This document shows positions 33,834-43,624 of a stretch of DNA of 64,000 nt, in pieces; within the stretch, counting starts at the first letter, position 1; each line of letters starts with the position of its first letter. The notes under the pieces are model-generated. The model did no database searches. It worked only from the letters and a program-made list of their open reading frames with translations, and was not told the DNA's origin. The DNA is from Kaistia granuli DSM 23481 (lineage in GTDB: Bacteria; Pseudomonadota; Alphaproteobacteria; Rhizobiales; Kaistiaceae): NCBI RefSeq assembly GCF_000380505.1, contig NZ_AQYH01000003.1, positions 1-64,000 on the forward strand, given 5' to 3'. The position numbers were made by a program, and so were the translations under genes.

Positions 33834-33931
33834 GCCCTTCTTGTTTGCAGCTTACTATTCCATGAGATTGTCCTGCTCGTTGAACAATCTGGCCTGTGGC
33901 TCGACCGTATCGGCTGGTCCTGCGATCTGGC

Positions 33932-35689
33932 CTAGCTCTCGCCGGCGAGATTGCGGCGGGCCTTTTCCAGCTCTTCGGCATAGCGGCGGAAGAGGTGCGC
34001 CTCGGTCAGCAGGCCCACGACCTGGCGTGTCGTGGCGTCGTCGACGACCACCAGTTCGTCGCTCTCGGCCTTCTCGAACACCTTCGCCGCCGTCTGGGCG
34101 CTCATGCCCGGATAGAGCATCTTGTCGGCGTTGCGACAGAAGGGGGCGATCGTTTCCGCCTCGGTGGACGACGGCTCCGAATGGATCTCCGGGACAACGA
34201 TGATTCCGGCGTAGCGCCCGTCCGGATCCGTCGCGACGACGCGTTGGGTCGAGCCTAACGGAAACAGGCTGCGAAACGCGTCGATCGGCATGGTGGCGAG
34301 AACGGTGCGGACGTCTGTCCGCATCATCCGCCCGACCGTCAGGCCCCGCAGCCAACCGATATCGATGGCGCTGCGGATCGTCTCGCCGCGCAGATGCAGT
34401 CGCCAGGTCGAAAACGAATAGCCGAAGAATTCGCGCACGGTGATGGCCGAGAGGATCGAGGCGGCGAGCACGATGCCCGTGATGGCGAGGTCGCCTGTCG
34501 CCTCCAACGCGAGGAATGTCATTGTCAGCGGCCCGCCGACAATGCCGACGCCGAGCGCCGTCATGGCGACGATCGCCGCCGCGGCGGGATCGATGGCGCT
34601 CGTCGGCACGATGAACGTGACCGTCATCGCAAACAACTTGCCGATCAGCGCGCCGAGGAAGAGCGAGGCGAAGAACATGCCGCCACGAAATCCGGATCCG
34701 AGCGATACTGCGACGCTGACGATCTTCATCACCAGGATTGTCACCAGCAGGCCGGCGGGAACCGCCTGGACCAGATTGACGTGCATCGCGCCATGGCCTG
34801 CGGCCAGCACCTGCGGGGTGTAGAGCGCCATGGCGCCGATGATGAGGCCGCCGACCAAGGGCCGGACGGCGCGGGGAAGGCGGCTCTTCTGGAAGGCGAC
34901 ATCGGCGAGCGTGACCAGCCGCATGATGGCGATCGCGGCGAAACCCGCCAGCACGCCGAGGATCAGGTAGGGCGGATAGTCCACGGCGCGAAGCGTCAGC
35001 GCGTTTGGCACCTCGATCGCGTAGGCGACGGCCCCCAGTCCCTGGGCAACGAGAAAGCCCGAGAGGGCCGCCGTCATGACCGGGGCGATGTTGGCGACGC
35101 TGTAGACGCCGATGATGAGCTCGAAGCTGTAGAAGGCGCCGGTCAGCGGCGCGCTGAAGGCGGCGGCGATGGCACCCGCCGCCCCGCAGCCGACGGCAGT
35201 GCGCAGGTCCGCCCGGCGAAGATGCAGGCGCTGGCCGATCCGTGACGCGACAGCGCTACCGACCTGCGTATAGCCGGCCTCCAGGCCGACCGAGGCTCCC
35301 GACCCGTTCGAGACGATCGCTTCGAAGGCGACGCGGAGACTGTCACGCAACGACATGCGGCCGCCATGCAGGGCATTGGCCTCGATCGGGTCGACGATCG
35401 GCTGGGATCGCCGGAACAGCCAGTAGACGCCACCCAGGACGATCCCGCCGCCCGCTGTCGCCAGAACCCGCCAGGACGGCGTGATCGCCAAGGCCGCGCT
35501 GAGAAAATCGTCGCGAGCGATGGCGAAGAGGACAACGTGAAGCCACTGGGCAAGGCGGCTCATCACCGTAACGGCGACGCCGGCGAGACAACCGATCAGC
35601 GCGGCGACGACCAGCAGGGACGGTTCGTCGGAGCGGACGAGCACGCGGGCGCGGGCGATGGCGCGGCCGGGGAGGTTGGCGAGTCTCAT
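33932..35689 (-). CDS. ClC-family chloride channel/antiporter with C-terminal CBS domains
   Basis: A 585-residue protein: a ClC membrane domain (about residues 25-425) and a CBS pair in the last 130 residues. The anion-pathway motifs deviate: SNGSGASVGLEAGY keeps the gating glutamate but has GLEAG for GREGP, and GSGFRGGMFFASLF replaces the usual GGIFAP. The second half contains the conserved APLTGAFYSFELI segment and FGYSFSTW. Whether it is a channel or a proton-coupled antiporter, and for which anion, cannot be told. It lies downstream of recG on the same strand (75-base gap). Confidence 0.9.
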   Translation of the reverse strand: MRLANLPGRAIARARVLVRSDEPSLLVVAALIGCLAGVAVTVMSRLAQWLHVVLFAIARDDFLSAALAITPSWRVLATAGGGIVLGGVYWLFRRSQPIVDPIEANALHGGRMSLRDSLRVAFEAIVSNGSGASVGLEAGYTQVGSAVASRIGQRLHLRRADLRTAVGCGAAGAIAAAFSAPLTGAFYSFELIIGVYSVANIAPVMTAALSGFLVAQGLGAVAYAIEVPNALTLRAVDYPPYLILGVLAGFAAIAIMRLVTLADVAFQKSRLPRAVRPLVGGLIIGAMALYTPQVLAAGHGAMHVNLVQAVPAGLLVTILVMKIVSVAVSLGSGFRGGMFFASLFLGALIGKLFAMTVTFIVPTSAIDPAAAAIVAMTALGVGIVGGPLTMTFLALEATGDLAITGIVLAASILSAITVREFFGYSFSTWRLHLRGETIRSAIDIGWLRGLTVGRMMRTDVRTVLATMPIDAFRSLFPLGSTQRVVATDPDGRYAGIIVVPEIHSEPSSTEAETIAPFCRNADKMLYPGMSAQTAAKVFEKAESDELVVVDDATTRQVVGLLTEAHLFRRYAEELEKARRNLAGES

Positions 35690-35764
35690 GCTAGAGGTGC
35701 CATTTTCCTTGTGGTGAGGGTTCCATAGTCCGGCGCATCGCCGAAATCATCCCTCCAGATCGCC

Positions 35765-37873
35765 TCAGCCGGCGCGCAGCAGCTTGATCGCCTCGTCGCG
35801 GCCGAAGAGATAGAGCAGGAGTTGCAGCGCCTTGCCGCGCGGCGATTGCAGGGCCGGGTCCATCTCGACGATCAGGCGGGCGTCGTCGCGGGCGATCTCC
35901 AGCAGGTTCGCATGATGCTCAAAGCGGGCGATCTTGAAGCCCGGTGTGCCGGATTGGCGCGTGCCGAGCAGCTCGCCCTCGCCGCGCAGGCGAAGATCTT
36001 CCTCGGCGATGCGGAAGCCGTCCTCGGTGTCGCGCATGATGGCGAGGCGGTCATGCGCGACCTCGCCGAGCGGTCCCTTGTAGAGCAGCAGGCAGGTAGA
36101 GGCCTTCGAGCCGCGGCCGACGCGGCCGCGCAGCTGGTGCAACTGCGCGAGGCCGAAGCGTTCGGCATGCTCGATCACCATGATGGTCGCGTCGGGGACG
36201 TCGACGCCGACCTCGATCACCGTCGTGGCGACGAGGATGCGTGTCTCGCCGCGCTGAAAGCGCTGCATCGCCTCGTCCTTCTCGGCCGCCTTCATCCGGC
36301 CGTGCACGAGGCCGACGACGGGGCCGAGCGCCCGTTGCAGATCGACGAAGCGATCCTCCGCGGCGGCGGCGTCGACTTCCTCCGATTCCTCGACCAGCGG
36401 GCAGACCCAATAGGCCTTGGCGCCGTCGGCAATCGCGGCGCGGATGCGCTCCACCACCTGATCGAGCCGTTCGAGCGGCACGGTGCGGGTCTCGATCGGC
36501 TGGCGGCCGGCCGGCTTGTCCGGCAGCTTCGAGACGTCCATGTCGCCAAAGGCGGTCAGCACGAGCGTGCGCGGGATCGGCGTCGCCGTCATGACGAGGA
36601 TGTCGGTGGCGGCGCCCTTGGCCGAGAGGGCGAGGCGCTGATGCACGCCGAAGCGGTGCTGCTCGTCGACGATGGCGAGCGCCAGGTCGCGGAACTCGAC
36701 ACCGGCCTGGAATACGGCATGTGTGCCGACGACCAAGTCGATGCTGCCGTCGTCGAGGCCGGCCAGAATGTCGGCCCGCTCGCGGCCCTTCTCGCGGCCT
36801 GTCAGGATCGCCATGCGGATGCCGGCGGCCTCGGCCAGCGGCTGTAGCGTTTTTGCGTGCTGGCGAGCCAGCAGTTCGGTCGGCGCCATCAGCGCCGCCT
36901 GGCTGCCGGCCTCGATCACGGTCGCCGCCGCCATCAGGCCGACCATCGTCTTGCCCGAGCCGACATCGCCCTGCAGAAGCCGCAGCATGCGTTCGTCCGA
37001 GGCGAGGTCCTTCTCGATCTCGGTGATGGCAGCCTGCTGGCTGCCGGTCAGTGTGAAAGGCAGGGCGGCGAGGATGGCGCGCCGCATCCGCCCGTCGCCG
37101 ATCCGCGCCCGGCCGGTGGCGCGGCGCAGATTGGCGCGCGTCAGCATCAGGGCGAGCTGGTTGGCGAGGAATTCGTCATAGGCGAGGCGGCTGATTGCTG
37201 GCCCCTCGGGCGCAAGCTCCGCCGGTGTCGCTGGCGCGTGTACGGTCTCGAGCGAAGCCTTGAAGCTCGTCCAGCGCTGGCGCGACATCAGCGTCGGGTC
37301 CTGCCATTCCGGCAGGTTGGGCAGGCTGTCGAGCGCGCCGCGCATGGCGCGACCGAGCGTCTTGCGGGCGAGGCCGGCCGTCATCGGATAGACCGGCTCG
37401 ACCATCGGCAATTGCTCGAACGCCTCGCGGTCGACGATATGGTCGGGATGGACCATTTGCGGCCGGCCGTTGAACCATTCGACCTTGCCGCTGATGAAGC
37501 GCGTCTCGCCGACCGGCATGGTGCGTTCGAGGAAATTCTGTTCGGCGCGGAAGAATACCAGCGCGATCTCGCCGGTCTCATCATGCGCCATGACGCGGTA
37601 GGGTACGCGCTTGTTACCGCGCGGGGCGGGCAAATGGCGGTCGATGCGGACTTCCAGCGTGACGATGGCGCCTTCGGGCGACAATGCGATGCCCGGCTGG
37701 TTGCGGCGGTCGATCAGGCCGACGGGGATATGCAGGAGCAGATCCGCGACGCGCGGCGGTTCCGGCGCGTCGCCGCCGACGAGCAGGCGGCCCATGGCTT
37801 CGCCGATCTTCGGGCCAACGCCGGCAAGGCTGGTGACGGGACGGAACAGCGGATTCAGGATTTCCGGACGCAT
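35765..37873 (-). CDS. recG: ATP-dependent DNA helicase RecG
   Basis: A 702-residue RecG: an N-terminal wedge/OB region (residues 1-230) beginning LFRPVTSLAGVGPKIGEAMG, then superfamily 2 helicase motifs LLQGDVGSGKT, MAPTELLARQH, IVDEQHRFGV, MTATPIPRTL and the C-terminal half with LVATTVIEVGVDVPDA and QLRGRVGRG. It reverses stalled replication forks and processes branched DNA. The sdhE and mfd genes that often flank recG in related genomes are not next to it here. Confidence 0.98.
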   Translation of the reverse strand: MRPEILNPLFRPVTSLAGVGPKIGEAMGRLLVGGDAPEPPRVADLLLHIPVGLIDRRNQPGIALSPEGAIVTLEVRIDRHLPAPRGNKRVPYRVMAHDETGEIALVFFRAEQNFLERTMPVGETRFISGKVEWFNGRPQMVHPDHIVDREAFEQLPMVEPVYPMTAGLARKTLGRAMRGALDSLPNLPEWQDPTLMSRQRWTSFKASLETVHAPATPAELAPEGPAISRLAYDEFLANQLALMLTRANLRRATGRARIGDGRMRRAILAALPFTLTGSQQAAITEIEKDLASDERMLRLLQGDVGSGKTMVGLMAAATVIEAGSQAALMAPTELLARQHAKTLQPLAEAAGIRMAILTGREKGRERADILAGLDDGSIDLVVGTHAVFQAGVEFRDLALAIVDEQHRFGVHQRLALSAKGAATDILVMTATPIPRTLVLTAFGDMDVSKLPDKPAGRQPIETRTVPLERLDQVVERIRAAIADGAKAYWVCPLVEESEEVDAAAAEDRFVDLQRALGPVVGLVHGRMKAAEKDEAMQRFQRGETRILVATTVIEVGVDVPDATIMVIEHAERFGLAQLHQLRGRVGRGSKASTCLLLYKGPLGEVAHDRLAIMRDTEDGFRIAEEDLRLRGEGELLGTRQSGTPGFKIARFEHHANLLEIARDDARLIVEMDPALQSPRGKALQLLLYLFGRDEAIKLLRAG

Positions 37874-37974
37874 CGGGGCATGATTCTCCTCGGCCGGAGA
37901 TTAGAACGTCCCGCCAGCCTTTCACCATGGCGAAGGGCAGGGTAGGAACAGCACAAAATGTGCATGAGAGACCG

Positions 37975-38892
37975 ATGACTGAAGAAGCAACAACCGGCGT
38001 CTATGGCAACCCTCCGGCGGAACTGGCCGAAGTTCCCCGCGGCGCGGTCCAGTTTTCGCCGCTCCTTCCCGGCAGCGCCGCGCTCGAGCGTCGCGACGAC
38101 GCCTCGCTTGCCGCCATGGTCATGCTGGCGCCGCCCGGCACCATCGAGCGCCGGCACGACGTCGCCCAGGCGCTGCGTGCGTTGCAGCCGGGTGGACGGC
38201 TGACGGTGCTGGCGCCGAAGGACAAGGGTGGCTCGCGCCTCGCCAAGGAACTGAAGGCCTTTGGCTGCGATTTCGAGGAGACGGCGCTGCGCCATCACCG
38301 CATCTGCGTCGCGACGCGGCCGGACGATCTCGCGGCCGCCCGCCAAGCGATCGCCGAGGGCGCGCCGCGGATGGTCGAGGAGACCGGGCTCTGGTCGCAG
38401 CCGGGCGTGTTCTCGTGGAACCGCGTCGATCCGGGCAGCGCGCTGTTGCTCAAGCATCTGCCGCAACTCTCCGGCCGGGGGGCCGATCTTGGTTGCGGCG
38501 TCGGTTATCTGGCGCGGACTGTGCTCGCCATGCCGGGAGTCGAAGCGCTCACCATGGTCGATATCGATCGCCGCGCCGTCGAGGCGGCGGCGAAGAACAT
38601 CACCGACCCGCGCGCCACCATCCATTGGGCGGATGTCCGCAAGGCAGGCAGTTTCCCCGAGAATCTCGACTTCATCGTCATGAACCCGCCCTTCCATGAC
38701 GGCGGTGCCGAGGATCGTTCGCTAGGCCAGTCTTTTGTCCGGCGCGCGGCGGAAAGCCTGCGCAAGGGTGGTCGCTGCTGGCTCACCGCCAACCGGCACC
38801 TGCCCTACGAGGACCATCTGAAGGCGCTGTTTTCCCGCGCGACGCTGATCGTCGAGGCGGACGGCTTCAAGATCTACGAGGCGCGCAAATGA
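37975..38892 (+). CDS. RsmC-like class I methyltransferase
   Basis: A 305-residue protein with a degenerate N-terminal half and a C-terminal methyltransferase domain: GADLGCGVGYLARTV (motif I) and the catalytic FIVMNPPFHDGGAEDRSLGQ region typed as NPPF (motif IV of N2-guanine methyltransferases such as RsmC). The expected target is a guanine of 16S rRNA. The start at 37975 (MTEEATTGV) is chosen over an upstream ATG that lacks homology. Its stop overlaps the start of the pseudouridine synthase gene by four bases, consistent with a shared rRNA-modification role. Confidence 0.88.
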   Translation: MTEEATTGVYGNPPAELAEVPRGAVQFSPLLPGSAALERRDDASLAAMVMLAPPGTIERRHDVAQALRALQPGGRLTVLAPKDKGGSRLAKELKAFGCDFEETALRHHRICVATRPDDLAAARQAIAEGAPRMVEETGLWSQPGVFSWNRVDPGSALLLKHLPQLSGRGADLGCGVGYLARTVLAMPGVEALTMVDIDRRAVEAAAKNITDPRATIHWADVRKAGSFPENLDFIVMNPPFHDGGAEDRSLGQSFVRRAAESLRKGGRCWLTANRHLPYEDHLKALFSRATLIVEADGFKIYEARK

Positions 38893-39650
38893 GCAAGCCC
38901 GGCGGCAAGCAGCCCTTCCCGTCCGCGCGGCTCGACCGGTTGCTCGCCAATCTCGGTTATGGCTCGCGCCGCGAGGTGCAGGGCCTGATCCAGGGCGGCC
39001 GCGTCATCCTCGACGGTGAGGCGGAGACGGATCCGAGCCAGCATGTCTATGTGAAGCCCGATCTGGCGACCCGCATGACGGTCGCGGGCGAGCCGCTCGA
39101 TCCGCCGCCGGGGCTGGCGCTGATGATCCACAAGCCGCTCGGCGTCACCTGTTCGCACAAGGAGACCGGTGCGCTGATCTATTCGCTGCTGCCCGAGCGC
39201 TGGCGCCGTCGCGATCCGGTGATCTCGACGGTCGGCCGGCTCGACAAGGAGACATCGGGCCTGCTGCTGATGACCGATGACGGCGCGCTGCTCCACCGGA
39301 TCATCTCGCCGCGCCATCATGTGCCGAAGCGCTATCAGGTGACGCTCGACCGGCCGCTCAACGGCGACGAGGCGGCGACCTTCGCTGCCGGCGGGCTGAT
39401 GCTGGAAGGCGACGACAAGCCGCTGCTGCCGGCCGAGATGGAAACCTCCGGCCCCAAGCAGGCGACGCTGACGCTGCATGAGGGGCGCTATCATCAGGTC
39501 CGCCGCATGTTCGCCGCCGTCGGCAACCACGTCGTGGCGCTGCATCGCGACCGCATCGGCCTGCTCGACCTGCCGGCCGATCTGGAACCCGGCGCGTACC
39601 GGCTGCTGACGCCGGCCGATATCGAGCAGGTGTTCGGAGCTTCGACGTGA
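38889..39650 (+). CDS. RsuA/RluB-family pseudouridine synthase
   Basis: A 253-residue pseudouridine synthase with an N-terminal S4 RNA-binding domain (RLDRLLANLGYGSRREVQGLI) and the catalytic GRLDKETSGLLLMTDDG containing the active aspartate. It has RYQVTLD and GRYHQVRRMFAAVGNHV, typical of the RsuA group; 16S uridine 516 is the likely target but RluE/F-like targets are possible. It overlaps both neighbours by four bases (ATGA and GTGA), so three genes are translationally coupled. Confidence 0.93.
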   Translation: MSKPGGKQPFPSARLDRLLANLGYGSRREVQGLIQGGRVILDGEAETDPSQHVYVKPDLATRMTVAGEPLDPPPGLALMIHKPLGVTCSHKETGALIYSLLPERWRRRDPVISTVGRLDKETSGLLLMTDDGALLHRIISPRHHVPKRYQVTLDRPLNGDEAATFAAGGLMLEGDDKPLLPAEMETSGPKQATLTLHEGRYHQVRRMFAAVGNHVVALHRDRIGLLDLPADLEPGAYRLLTPADIEQVFGAST

Positions 39651-40843
39651 CGGCATCTTCTTCGAACTTCTTCGACGTCGTCGTGATCGGCGCCGGCGCC
39701 GCCGGCATGATGTGCGCCCTCGAGGCGGGCAAGCGCGGCCGCTCCGTGCTGATTATCGATCACTCGCCCTCGGCCGGCGACAAGATCCGCATTTCGGGCG
39801 GCGGCCGCTGCAATTTCACCAACACCAATACCGCGCCGAAGAACTTCCTGTCGCAGAACCCGCGCTTCTGCATCTCGGCGCTCTCCCGATACACGCAGCA
39901 CGATTTCATCAAGCTCGTGGAAAGCTACGGCATCGCCTATCACGAGAAGACGCTGGGCCAGCTGTTCTGCGACGGTTCGGCCAAGCAGATCATCGAGATG
40001 CTGGTGGCGGAGATGCGCCGCCATGGCGTCGAGATGCGGCTGGGCACGGCGGTGAAGCGCGTCGAGCATCGCGTCGATGGCGGCTTTCGGATCGCGATGG
40101 CGTCCGGCGACGTCGTCTGCCGCTCGCTGGTGATCGCCAGCGGCGGCAAGTCGATCCCCAAGATGGGCGCTACCGGCTTTGGCTATGAAATTGCCGAACA
40201 GTTCGGCCTGAAACTGGTCGAAACCCGGCCGGGCCTCGTGCCACTGACCTTCGATCCCGCCATGCTGGAGCGGCTGGCGCCGCTTTCCGGCATCGCGGTC
40301 GACGCCGTCGCCAAGCATGGCAAGACCAGCTTCGCCGAGGCGATGCTGTTCACCCATCGCGGCCTGTCGGGCCCTGCGATCCTGCAGATCTCGTCCTATT
40401 GGCGGGAGGGCGACGAGATCACGCTCGCCATGCTGCCGGGAACCGACGTTTTCGCGGCGCTCAAGGCGGCCAAGGCCGATCGCGGCAAGCAGGCGCTCGG
40501 CACCGTGCTGGCGACGCTGCTGCCGAAACGGCTGGCGCAACTGATCGCCGAGGAGGAGAAGGGGCCGGGCAATCTCGCCGATCTCTCCGACAAGGCGCTG
40601 CGCCGGATCGAGGCGGCCATCAACGCCTGGCGCGTCAAGCCGCTCGGATCGGAAGGCTATCGCACGGCCGAAGTGACGCTTGGCGGCGTCGACACCAACG
40701 AACTCGATTCGAAGACGATGGAGGCCAAGCACGTGCCCGGCCTCTATTTCATCGGCGAGGTCGTCGACGTCACCGGCTGGCTCGGCGGCTACAATTTCCA
40801 GTGGGCCTGGTCGTCCGGCTGGGTGGCGGGGCAGGCGGCTTGA
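39647..40843 (+). CDS. FAD-dependent oxidoreductase, HI0933/YhiN family
   Basis: A 398-residue flavoprotein with an N-terminal dinucleotide-binding loop VVIGAGAAGMMCALEAGKRG-like (GAGAAG), the SGGGRCNFTN motif, ASGGKSIPKMGATGFGYEIA and the C-terminal GEVVDVTGWLGGYNFQWAW. All are diagnostic of the HI0933/YhiN group, whose reaction is unknown. It starts with GTG at 39647, overlapping the previous gene by four bases. Confidence 0.93.
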   Translation: MTASSSNFFDVVVIGAGAAGMMCALEAGKRGRSVLIIDHSPSAGDKIRISGGGRCNFTNTNTAPKNFLSQNPRFCISALSRYTQHDFIKLVESYGIAYHEKTLGQLFCDGSAKQIIEMLVAEMRRHGVEMRLGTAVKRVEHRVDGGFRIAMASGDVVCRSLVIASGGKSIPKMGATGFGYEIAEQFGLKLVETRPGLVPLTFDPAMLERLAPLSGIAVDAVAKHGKTSFAEAMLFTHRGLSGPAILQISSYWREGDEITLAMLPGTDVFAALKAAKADRGKQALGTVLATLLPKRLAQLIAEEEKGPGNLADLSDKALRRIEAAINAWRVKPLGSEGYRTAEVTLGGVDTNELDSKTMEAKHVPGLYFIGEVVDVTGWLGGYNFQWAWSSGWVAGQAA

Positions 40844-40862
40844 CGCCGTCCTGCCTATCCTG

Positions 40863-41438
40863 TCAGTCCTTTAGAACCCCGGACTTTCGCGCCGCGAAGA
40901 TCGATAGCGCGTCCATCAGCGTCGGCGACAGGCAGTCATAGGGCCGGAGCCCGAGTTGGCGCAGGCGGGCGCGGATGCCGTCCATGCGATCGGGTTTCAC
41001 GCCGCCCTCGATCACCGACGAGATGAAGGCGCCGAACTGCGGCGCCTGCCAGCCCTCTTCGCGCGACAGTTCCGGATGCAGGAAGGTGAGCCCCCTGAAG
41101 GCGTGGTCCTTCTCGACCGGGCCCTTCATGTGGACGCCGCAGACCGTGCAGGCATGGCACAGGATGGTGGCGGCCGGATTGACGACAGCGAGCTTGTCGG
41201 CGTTGGCGACCACCGTGACATGATCCGTCGGCGCGACGGCGACGATCGACAGGATCGCGCCTTCCGGCTTCCAGCACTGGGTGCAGCCGCAGGCGTGGTT
41301 GTGGGCGATCTGTCCCTTGACCTCGACCTTCACGGGCCGGTCGAGGCAGTGGCAGACGAGCGTGCCACCGGCGAAATCGTCGGCCCCCGGCTGGAAGCCC
41401 TTGTCGATGGCGGGATGAAGAAGGACCGCTTCTGGCAT
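40863..41438 (-). CDS. gfa: S-(hydroxymethyl)glutathione synthase Gfa
   Basis: A 191-residue zinc protein of the Gfa family, which condenses formaldehyde with glutathione. The metal cysteines are seen in [15 protein letters not shown] and CHACTVCG. The final half carries [10 protein letters not shown] and [20 protein letters not shown] lies about ten bases ahead of the ATG at 41438. No formaldehyde dehydrogenase gene is adjacent. Confidence 0.93.
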   Translation of the reverse strand: MPEAVLLHPAIDKGFQPGADDFAGGTLVCHCLDRPVKVEVKGQIAHNHACGCTQCWKPEGAILSIVAVAPTDHVTVVANADKLAVVNPAATILCHACTVCGVHMKGPVEKDHAFRGLTFLHPELSREEGWQAPQFGAFISSVIEGGVKPDRMDGIRARLRQLGLRPYDCLSPTLMDALSIFAARKSGVLKD

Positions 41439-41546
41439 TTCGAGTTCCCTCCGATCGTCCATCCCGGTTTGTCCCGGGTCTGCGCAAAGGTAGCGCTGAC
41501 GCATCGTCAAGGGAATTGGGGCAATGCCTTTCCGGACGGGCAGGGG

Positions 41547-41571
41547 GGCGCGGACCGCTCGGGTCCGCGCC
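41547..41571 (-). terminator. Hairpin after argC
   Basis: GGCGCGGACC at 41547-41556 pairs perfectly with GGTCCGCGCC at 41562-41571 around five bases, 14 bases past the argC stop. No T-run follows. Confidence 0.65.
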
Positions 41572-41585
41572 GCATTCCGTCGAGC

Positions 41586-42536
41586 TCAGTTCAGGCCGCT
41601 GGCCTCGTCGAGGCCGAGAACCAGGTTGAGGTTCTGCACGGCGGCGCCCGAGGCGCCCTTGCCGAGATTGTCCAGCAGGGCGACGAGGCGGGCCTGGCCG
41701 GCGCCTTCGGTGCCGAAGGTGAAGAGCTTCATCCGGTTGGTGCTGTTCAGCCCTTCGGGATCGAGCCCGGTCATCGCGCCGCTCTCGGCGAGATCCGCCA
41801 CCGTGACGAAGCGCTCGCCCGCGTAGTGAGCCGAGAGAGCCTCGTTGAGGGCGGCCAGCGTCGGCTTGCCGGGGATCAGGTCCAGATGCAGGGGGATCTC
41901 GACGATCATGCCCTGCGCATAGCGGCCGACGGCCGGCGCGAAGATCGGGCGCAGGTCGAGCTGGCCATGCTTCTGGATCTCCGGCACATGCTTGTGCTGC
42001 AGGGGCAGCGCATAGATGCGGAAATTCTCGTGCGTGTAATTCGCGGCGTTCGGGTCCTCGAACTCGGCGATCATCGACTTGCCGCCGCCGGAATAGCCGG
42101 AGACCGCATTGATCGTGACCGGCCAGTTGGTGGGCAGCAGGCCGGCCGAAACCAGCGGCCGCAGCAGCGCGATCGCACCGGTCGCGTAGCAGCCGGGATT
42201 GGAGATCCGCGTCGAGGCGGCGATCTTCGCCCGCTGCGCCTTGTCGAGCTCCGCGAAGCCATAGGTCCAGTCGGCCGCGGTCCGATAGGCGGTCGAGGCG
42301 TCGATCACCTTGACCTTGTCGTTAGCGATCAGGCTGACGGCTTCCTTGGCTGCCGCGTCGGGCAGGCAGAGGATGACGGCGTCGGCGCTGTTCAGCAGTT
42401 CGGCCCTGGCAGCCGTCTCCTTGCGACGCTCGGGTGCGATCGACAGCAGCTGGATGTCGTCGCGGCCTTCCAGCCGCTGGCGGATCTGCAGACCCGTCGT
42501 GCCGGCTTCGCCGTCGATGAAGACCGTGGATACCAT
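41586..42536 (-). CDS. argC: N-acetyl-gamma-glutamyl-phosphate reductase (type 2 ArgC)
   Basis: A 316-residue ArgC of the shorter type 2. FIDGEAGTTGLQI is the NADP loop, SNPGCYATG holds the catalytic cysteine, and HVPEIQKHG carries the catalytic histidine. It performs the third step of arginine synthesis. The ATG at 42536 has GGAGG upstream. It follows rpsI on the same strand after a terminator, an arrangement common in this order. Confidence 0.96.
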   Translation of the reverse strand: MVSTVFIDGEAGTTGLQIRQRLEGRDDIQLLSIAPERRKETAARAELLNSADAVILCLPDAAAKEAVSLIANDKVKVIDASTAYRTAADWTYGFAELDKAQRAKIAASTRISNPGCYATGAIALLRPLVSAGLLPTNWPVTINAVSGYSGGGKSMIAEFEDPNAANYTHENFRIYALPLQHKHVPEIQKHGQLDLRPIFAPAVGRYAQGMIVEIPLHLDLIPGKPTLAALNEALSAHYAGERFVTVADLAESGAMTGLDPEGLNSTNRMKLFTFGTEGAGQARLVALLDNLGKGASGAAVQNLNLVLGLDEASGLN

Positions 42537-42629
42537 GGCTCGCCTCCGTTCAGGCTCAGGAGATGGGGGCTCTCGCGCCACCCGCAAGGATTTCGCGATC
42601 GTGAAATCGCGACAGGACGAAAAGCATAG

Positions 42630-42660
42630 AAAAAGGGCGCTGCGGTTGCCCGAAGCGCCC
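42630..42660 (-). terminator. Terminator of the rplM-rpsI operon
   Basis: GGGCGCT at 42635-42641 pairs with AGCGCCC at 42654-42660, and the leftward transcript then reads five U (42630-42634). Confidence 0.85.
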
Positions 42661-42686
42661 CTTCGAAAACGTCGCGTAGACGCCGA

Positions 42687-43157
42687 TTAGCGCTTCGAGA
42701 ACTGGAAGCTGCGGCGGGCCTTGGCGTGGCCGTACTTCTTGCGCTCGACGACACGGCTGTCGCGGGTCAGGAAGCCGCCCTTCTTGAGGACGCCGCGCAG
42801 CTCGGGCTCGTAGTAGGTCAGAGCCTTGGAGATACCATGACGCAGCGCACCGGCCTGGCCAGACAGACCGCCACCGGAAACCGTGGCGTTGATGTCGTAC
42901 TGGTCATTGCGGGCAGCGACGCCGATCGGCTGCTGAACGAGCATCTGCAGAACCGGGCGAGCGAAGTAGCCGCGGAATTCCTTGCCGTTCACGGTGATCT
43001 TGCCGGTGCCCGGCTTGATCCAGACGCGGGCGATCGCGTTCTTGCGCTTGCCGGTCGCGTAGGCGCGGCCCTGGGCGTCGAGCTTCTGCACATGGACAGG
43101 TGCCGCGTTCTCGGACGAGATGACGGCGAGGTCCTGGAGGGACTGGAGATCAGCCAT
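42687..43157 (-). CDS. rpsI: 30S ribosomal protein S9
   Basis: A 156-residue S9, with about 25 additional N-terminal residues before the core as in other alphaproteobacteria. [18 protein letters not shown] opens the core; [16 protein letters not shown] and the strictly conserved tail ending [11 protein letters not shown] (which reaches the ribosomal P site) are intact. It follows rplM with a two-base gap. Confidence 0.99.
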   Translation of the reverse strand: MADLQSLQDLAVISSENAAPVHVQKLDAQGRAYATGKRKNAIARVWIKPGTGKITVNGKEFRGYFARPVLQMLVQQPIGVAARNDQYDINATVSGGGLSGQAGALRHGISKALTYYEPELRGVLKKGGFLTRDSRVVERKKYGHAKARRSFQFSKR

Positions 43158-43159
43158 GT

Positions 43160-43624
43160 TCAGGCAATCCTCTTGTTCTTGGCATTCAGGGCGCCGACGT
43201 CGAGCACTTCCGGCTGCTGAGCCTCATGCGGATGCTGCGAGCCGCCATAGACGCGGAGGTTCTTCAGCTGGCGACGGCCGAGCGGACCCTCGGGGATCAT
43301 GCGCTCGATGGCCTTTTCCAGAACGCGCTCGGGGAACTTGCCCTCGATGATCTGGCGCGGGCTGCGCTCCTTGATGCCGCCGACGTAGCCGGTGTGCCAG
43401 TAGTACCGCTTGTCGGTGTACTTGGCGCCGGTGAAGACGCACTTCTCGGCATTGATGATGATGACGTTGTCGCCATCGTCAACGTGCGGCGTGAAGCTGG
43501 CCTTGTGCTTGCCACGAAGGCGGTTCGCCACGATGCTGGCGAGGCGGCCAACGACCAGCCCTTCAGCGTCGATCAGAATCCACTTCTTCACGACATCCGC
43601 CGGCTTGGTGGAAATTGTGCTCAT
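43160..43624 (-). CDS. rplM: 50S ribosomal protein L13
   Basis: A 154-residue L13 with [43 protein letters not shown] and [18 protein letters not shown], all family signatures. First gene of the rplM-rpsI operon. Upstream lie two dyads (43753-43774 and 43789-43802). Confidence 0.99.
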   Translation of the reverse strand: MSTISTKPADVVKKWILIDAEGLVVGRLASIVANRLRGKHKASFTPHVDDGDNVIIINAEKCVFTGAKYTDKRYYWHTGYVGGIKERSPRQIIEGKFPERVLEKAIERMIPEGPLGRRQLKNLRVYGGSQHPHEAQQPEVLDVGALNAKNKRIA

